Shown here piece by piece: positions 5,687-8,599 of a stretch of DNA of 8,599 nt. A program made the position numbers and the translations under genes. Source of the stretch: Eubacteriales Family XIII. Incertae Sedis bacterium (GTDB lineage: Bacteria; Bacillota; Clostridia; Peptostreptococcales; Anaerovoracaceae); assembly GCA_031269205.1 (NCBI GenBank), contig JAISZM010000043.1, positions 1-8,599 of the forward strand. The letters run 5' to 3'. The notes under the pieces are model-generated. The model did no database searches, was not told the origin of the DNA, and was given only the letters and a program-made list of their open reading frames with translations. Numbering within the stretch: position 1 is the stretch's first letter; the number at the start of each line of letters is the position of its first letter.

Positions 5687-6874
5687 ATGGTGAGATTTGC
5701 GGGCAGAGTTAACAGGGTGAACCCGAGCGCGGTCAGAGAGATTTTCAAACTCATGGCCGACCCGGACATCATCTCATTCGGCGGCGGCAGCCCCGCGGTC
5801 GAGTCGTTCGAACCCGCCGTGATACGGGAGATCACCGACGAACTGCTGACGTTGCGGCCGGATGCGATGTTGCAGTACGGGACTACGGAGGGGTGGATTC
5901 CCGTGCGCGAGGCTTACATCGAGCATATAGCGCGTCCGAAGGGGCTTGAGTTCTCCCTCGACGACGTCGTCGTCACGACGGGTTCGACCCAGGGAATCAG
6001 CCTGTCGATAGACGCCTTCGTGAACGAGGGCGATACGGTGCTCGTCGAGTCGCCGACGTTTCTGGCCACACTCATGATGTTCAATAAAGTGGGCGCGCGC
6101 GTCGTCCCCGTCGAGACGGACGAGGACGGCATGAGGACGGACGACCTGAAGGCCAAGCTCGAGTCGACGGGAGCGCGGTTCATCTACACGATACCGACGT
6201 TTCAGAATCCGACGGGACGCACGCTGTCGTTGTCTCGGCGGCGTGAGGTCGCGAGACTCGCGGCGGCGTATGACGCGGTCGTCGCCGAGGACGACCCGTA
6301 CTGCGATCTGAGATACTCGGGCGAACCTCTGCCGTCGATAAAGAATTTCGACGAGGTGGGCAACGTGATACTGTTGAACAGTTTCTCCAAGACGATATCG
6401 CCGGGCCTGCGCGTGGGCACGGTCGCCGCCTCGCCCGAGATCATTAAAAAACTCGTCGTGGCGAAACAGTGCTCCGACACGCACACGGCCATATTGCCTC
6501 AGGCGATCTGCGCGGAATACCTCAGCCGGGGTCTGCTGCCGAGCCACTTGACTCAGGTCGCGCCGATGTATAAGGAACGGCTCGACACGATGCTCGCATG
6601 TATCGAAAAGGAACTGCCCGAGGGGACAGACTATACGCGCCCGGAGGGAGGCCTTTTCATCTGGCTCACGCTGCCGGGCGAACCCGATATGAATGAGCTG
6701 TTGCGCGTGGCCACACAGGAGTACAAGGTGGCGTTTGTGCCGGGAGCGCCGTTCTTCGTCGATCCGTCCGAGGGGCGGAACGCGTTCAGGTTGAACTTCT
6801 CGGGGGAAACGCCCGAGCGGATCGAAGAGGGAATGCGGCGGCTCGGCAAGGCGTTCGGAGACTGCGTCCGGTAA
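5687..6874 (+). CDS. PLP-dependent aminotransferase, fold type I (2-aminoadipate/MocR-like class)
   Basis: This cytoplasmic pyridoxal-phosphate aminotransferase moves an amino group between an amino acid and a 2-oxo acid. The 395-residue protein shows FGGGSPAVESF (31-41), YGTTEGWIPVREA (64-76), TTGSTQG (97-103), FQNPTG with Asn174, EDDPYCDLRY with Asp202 and Tyr205, NSFSKTISPGLRVG with the Schiff-base Lys235, and AFRLNFS with the carboxylate-binding Arg368. This pattern belongs to the LysN/KAT-II/MocR aminotransferase group. There is no winged-helix domain at the N-terminus, so it is an enzyme and not a MocR regulator. ATG 5687 is chosen because GGAGGAGAGG (5672-5681) ends 5 nt before it; a TTG at 5666 in the same frame precedes that site. 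The upstream spacer carries two likely operator elements. The gene seems to stand alone between the exporter and dehydrogenase units. Substrate is not decidable: 2-aminoadipate, aromatic or branched-chain amino acids are all possible. Confidence 0.93.
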   Translation: MVRFAGRVNRVNPSAVREIFKLMADPDIISFGGGSPAVESFEPAVIREITDELLTLRPDAMLQYGTTEGWIPVREAYIEHIARPKGLEFSLDDVVVTTGSTQGISLSIDAFVNEGDTVLVESPTFLATLMMFNKVGARVVPVETDEDGMRTDDLKAKLESTGARFIYTIPTFQNPTGRTLSLSRRREVARLAAAYDAVVAEDDPYCDLRYSGEPLPSIKNFDEVGNVILLNSFSKTISPGLRVGTVAASPEIIKKLVVAKQCSDTHTAILPQAICAEYLSRGLLPSHLTQVAPMYKERLDTMLACIEKELPEGTDYTRPEGGLFIWLTLPGEPDMNELLRVATQEYKVAFVPGAPFFVDPSEGRNAFRLNFSGETPERIEEGMRRLGKAFGDCVR

Positions 6875-6940
6875 GGTACGCACCGGGAGCGAACCGCGCG
6901 ACGGCCGAGCCGGACGTTATCTATGAACGCTGTTGAATCG

Positions 6941-7042
6941 GATGAGTGTGGTGTAATATGAGCAGACGCGAATGATGAGCGGAAGCGTCAGATGAGCGGA
7001 AGCGTAGGACGGGCAGAAGTGTAAGATGAGCAGAAGCGAAAG
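6941..7042 (+). repeat. Six tandem 17-bp units carrying start codons and SD-like tracts
   Basis: Units begin at 6941 (diverged), 6958, 6975, 6992, 7009 and 7026, following a consensus close to ATGAGCRGAAGCGTAAG. Four begin with ATG, the first has ATG offset by one, and that at 7009 begins with ACG. GGAAG or AGAAG in each of the last four units ends 6 nt before the next unit boundary. Because 17 is not a multiple of three, successive ATGs fall in different frames and open mini-ORFs: MSVV (6942), MSRRE (6958), MSGSVR (6975) and MSGSVGRAEV (6992). Their stops touch or nearly touch the next ATG. The final unit encodes the first residues of the dehydrogenase (MSRSE). Confidence 0.85.
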
Positions 7043-7949
7043 TTCCTTTCTTGACGGGAAGACCGCGATAGTGACGGGATACGGGGGCGTCGGTTACGAA
7101 GTGGCGCTCGCTCTTGCGTTGCGCGGCGCCGCGGTCGTCGTCGCCGGGCGCGACGAGTCCAAGGGCAGGGCCGCCGTTGAGCGGATAGAGAGGGAACTCG
7201 AAGGCGAAGACGCGCGGCAGGGGCTTGATCGGCGTTTCCCCGGCGCGGCCTTCGAAATGCTCGACTTGTTCGATCCCTCCTCAACTCGGGATTTTGCCGC
7301 TCGCGTAATCGCTTCGCGTGATCACGTCGATATGATATTCTGTGTGGCGGGCGTGATGATGCCCGACGAACTTGGACTGACGAGCGCGGGCGTTGAGCGG
7401 CAGTTCGCCGTAAACTATCTCGGACACTACGAACTCGTAGGCAGACTCATGCCACTGCTTCGCGCCTCGGATGGCGCGCGCGTCGTGACGGTAAGTTCCA
7501 TCGCGAACAGACCCACGCGCTTCGACCTCGCGGACGCGGTAGCCGCGCGCGATTACGTCCCATCGATATCCTACGCGCTGTCCAAACTGTGTTGCCTTAT
7601 GTACGCGCTCGAACTGAACAGGCGCTTCCCCTTCGTCAGAGCCTGCTGCGCCCACCCCGGGTTGGCGCGGACGAACCTGTTCAGCGGGAGCAAGGGATTC
7701 ACGATGAGCTTGTTGAGGGTCATATTCTTCGTCTTCCCCTTCATCAGGCAGTCCGCGCGCGCGGCCGCGAGGCCCGTACTGTACGCGGCCCTGTCGCCGG
7801 ACGCGGTCGGCGGCGCGTACTACGGCCCGATGTTCGCGTTCGCCGGGCCGCCGCGCCGGGCGCTCACGCCGTTGCGCGCAAGGAACGAACGCTTGCGTGA
7901 GCGGATGTGGACAGTATCGGAAGAACTCACAGGAGTGAAATACGAATGA
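7026..7949 (+). CDS. Short-chain dehydrogenase/reductase, retinol dehydrogenase/WWOX-like
   Basis: This is an NAD(P)-dependent oxidoreductase of the classical SDR fold, 307 residues. Visible marks are the cofactor loop VTGYGGVG (16-23), the VAGVM equivalent of the NNAG motif (107-111), Asn130 in VNYLGHY, Ser157/Ser158 in VTVSSIA, and the catalytic YALSK (Tyr183, Lys187), followed by AHPGLARTNLF (209-219). The C-terminal part, with AALSPDAVGGAYYGP, resembles retinol-dehydrogenase- and WWOX-like SDRs that act on hydrophobic alcohols or ketones. The glycine loop is one residue shorter than the usual TGxxxGxG, and the NNAG motif lacks both Asn. Residues 225-240 are hydrophobic and may touch the membrane. 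ATG 7026 is the last unit of a tandem repeat and the first usable start in frame, since a TGA follows the in-frame ATG at 6975. No strong ribosome-binding site exists, only AGAAG at 7015-7019. The stop overlaps cobO by ATGA. Substrate unknown. Confidence 0.88.
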   Translation: MSRSESSFLDGKTAIVTGYGGVGYEVALALALRGAAVVVAGRDESKGRAAVERIERELEGEDARQGLDRRFPGAAFEMLDLFDPSSTRDFAARVIASRDHVDMIFCVAGVMMPDELGLTSAGVERQFAVNYLGHYELVGRLMPLLRASDGARVVTVSSIANRPTRFDLADAVAARDYVPSISYALSKLCCLMYALELNRRFPFVRACCAHPGLARTNLFSGSKGFTMSLLRVIFFVFPFIRQSARAAARPVLYAALSPDAVGGAYYGPMFAFAGPPRRALTPLRARNERLRERMWTVSEELTGVKYE

Positions 7950-8473
7950 ACGAGATACTTGCAAAGGGTTATATCCAGATATATACCGGCGACGGGAAAG
8001 GTAAGTCGACCGCGGCCTTCGGGCTTGCGGCGCGCATGGCCGGACGCGGCGGTCGCGTCTTCATCGGGCGCTTCATGAAGGGACTGACGAGCGGTGAATT
8101 GAATTCCTGCAACAATATTCCGCTCATAGAGTACGAGGATTTCGGCAGCGATGAGTACATCGTCGGAACGCCGTCGGATCGCGATATATCGAGTGCGGAA
8201 TCGGGGCTTCGGCGGGTAAGCGAGGCGCTTGGGAGCAGCGAGTATGATATGGTGGTGATGGACGAGATCAACGACGCGTTGCTGTTCGGGCTCGTGACCT
8301 TGGATGCGGTACTCGATGTCGCGAAAGTGAAACCCGAGCGAACCGAGTTGATTATGACAGGGCGCGGCGCGCCAAAAAAGCTCATTGAGGCGGCCGACCT
8401 CGTGACGGAGATGCGCGCCGTCAAGCACTATTTCGACGACGGCGTCATGGCCCGTCCCGGAATAGAGTATTGA
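7946..8473 (+). CDS. cobO: Cob(I)alamin / cob(I)yrinate diamide adenosyltransferase, CobO/CobA/BtuR type
   Basis: This enzyme transfers the 5'-deoxyadenosyl group of ATP to reduced corrinoid and forms the coenzyme B12 upper ligand. The 175-residue protein matches the family's usual 170-200. It has KGYIQIYTGDGKGKST with the P-loop at 15-22, AGRGGRVFIGRFMKG (32-46), YDMVVMDEIN with Asp106-Glu107, and a conserved end from LIMTGRGAP (136-144) through EAADLVTEMRAVKHYFDDG to PGIEY. ATG 7946 is preceded by AGGAG (7931-7935) and overlaps the dehydrogenase stop. An in-frame ORF extends back to 7907 but lies inside the dehydrogenase gene and lacks family sequence. No other cobalamin gene is in the window, so it may serve corrinoid salvage or belong to a scattered pathway. 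The P-loop type distinguishes it from the PduO and EutT adenosyltransferases. The gene symbol could equally be cobA or btuR. Confidence 0.93.
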   Translation: MNEILAKGYIQIYTGDGKGKSTAAFGLAARMAGRGGRVFIGRFMKGLTSGELNSCNNIPLIEYEDFGSDEYIVGTPSDRDISSAESGLRRVSEALGSSEYDMVVMDEINDALLFGLVTLDAVLDVAKVKPERTELIMTGRGAPKKLIEAADLVTEMRAVKHYFDDGVMARPGIEY

Positions 8474-8565
8474 ACGCGAAGCCAGAGGTGAAGCACGAAA
8501 GTGCAAACAGCGACAAATCAATGTCATTGTAACGGTGTCAAAACAAAATTATCGAAAAAAAGGAC
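8474..8565 (+). other. AT-rich spacer after cobO
   Basis: No gene is visible. A small hairpin, GCAC-GAAA-GTGC (8493-8504), has a GNRA-type tetraloop but no T-run after it, so it is not a clear terminator. I looked for cobalamin-riboswitch landmarks and found none. The stretch becomes A-rich from about 8540. Confidence 0.4.
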
Positions 8566-8594
8566 TGGACAACATATTCTGAAAGGTGTATGCT
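8566..8594 (+). promoter_or_regulatory. Candidate promoter for a gene beyond the window
   Basis: TGGACA (8566-8571) and TATGCT (8589-8594) are 17 bp apart and match the sigma-70 consensus at five and four positions, downstream of an A-rich tract (8553-8561) that could act as an UP-like element. A second choice is the extended -10 TGCTATTCT at 8591-8599. The target gene would start after the window end. Confidence 0.4.
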
Positions 8595-8599
8595 ATTCT

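Noticed and set aside
5687..6874. MocR transcription factor
   Set aside because: The aminotransferase domain is MocR-like, but the protein starts directly with it and no winged-helix domain is present upstream in frame.
5774..6883. 369-residue minus-strand open frame over the aminotransferase, and a 257-residue one at 1486-2259
   Set aside because: They lie antisense to strongly conserved genes, are Arg-rich with no recognisable motif, and arise from GC-rich codon bias.
6941..7042. CRISPR array or insertion-element end
   Set aside because: Units are contiguous 17-mers without spacers, and no transposase or terminal inverted repeat is nearby.
8474..8599. Cobalamin riboswitch near cobO
   Set aside because: AGCCAG at 8479-8484 faintly recalls the B12-box, but the other conserved blocks are missing and it lies after, not before, cobO.

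Overview
The window is about 60% G+C by eye. All genes I can support lie on the plus strand and code for ordinary bacterial metabolic and transport proteins. Clear Shine-Dalgarno sequences, repeated ATGA stop/start overlaps, a YhaQ/YhaP-type ABC exporter and a CobO-type adenosyltransferase suggest an anaerobic, possibly gut-associated, GC-rich Bacillota (Clostridia) or Synergistota. No rRNA or other phylogenetic marker is present, so this placement is a low-confidence inference.

Layout: (1) 1-1040, the 3' part of a GH13 alpha-glucan hydrolase whose 5' end lies outside the window. (2) 1192-2565, malQ (GH77 4-alpha-glucanotransferase), which lacks an internal segment usual in the family. Together these two form a maltodextrin/starch-oligosaccharide processing pair. 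(3) 2792-5226, a two-gene ABC exporter behind its own candidate promoter: an ATPase with an unusual low-complexity tail built on an 18-bp DNA repeat, and an ABC-2 permease with a large ectodomain. (4) 5227-5686, a 460-bp non-coding stretch, the most information-rich non-coding part of the window. It holds foldable sequence, a hairpin with a C-rich loop that could be a small RNA or a terminator, two AAACTTTGG direct repeats 32 bp apart and an AT-rich near-palindrome. (5) 5687-6874, a fold-type I PLP aminotransferase of the MocR/LysN-like group without a DNA-binding domain. (6) 6941-7042, a tandem array of 17-bp units, most carrying a start codon. The last unit is the start of (7) 7026-7949, a short-chain dehydrogenase, which overlaps (8) 7946-8473, cobO, by ATGA. 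(9) 8474-8599, an AT-rich tail with a possible promoter for a gene beyond the window.

I did not find a defence system, mobile element, CRISPR array or biosynthetic cluster. The most unusual signals are the self-repeating initiation array before the dehydrogenase, the candidate small RNA at 5464-5532 and the internally shortened MalQ. All are read from sequence by eye and need the computations named in each finding.
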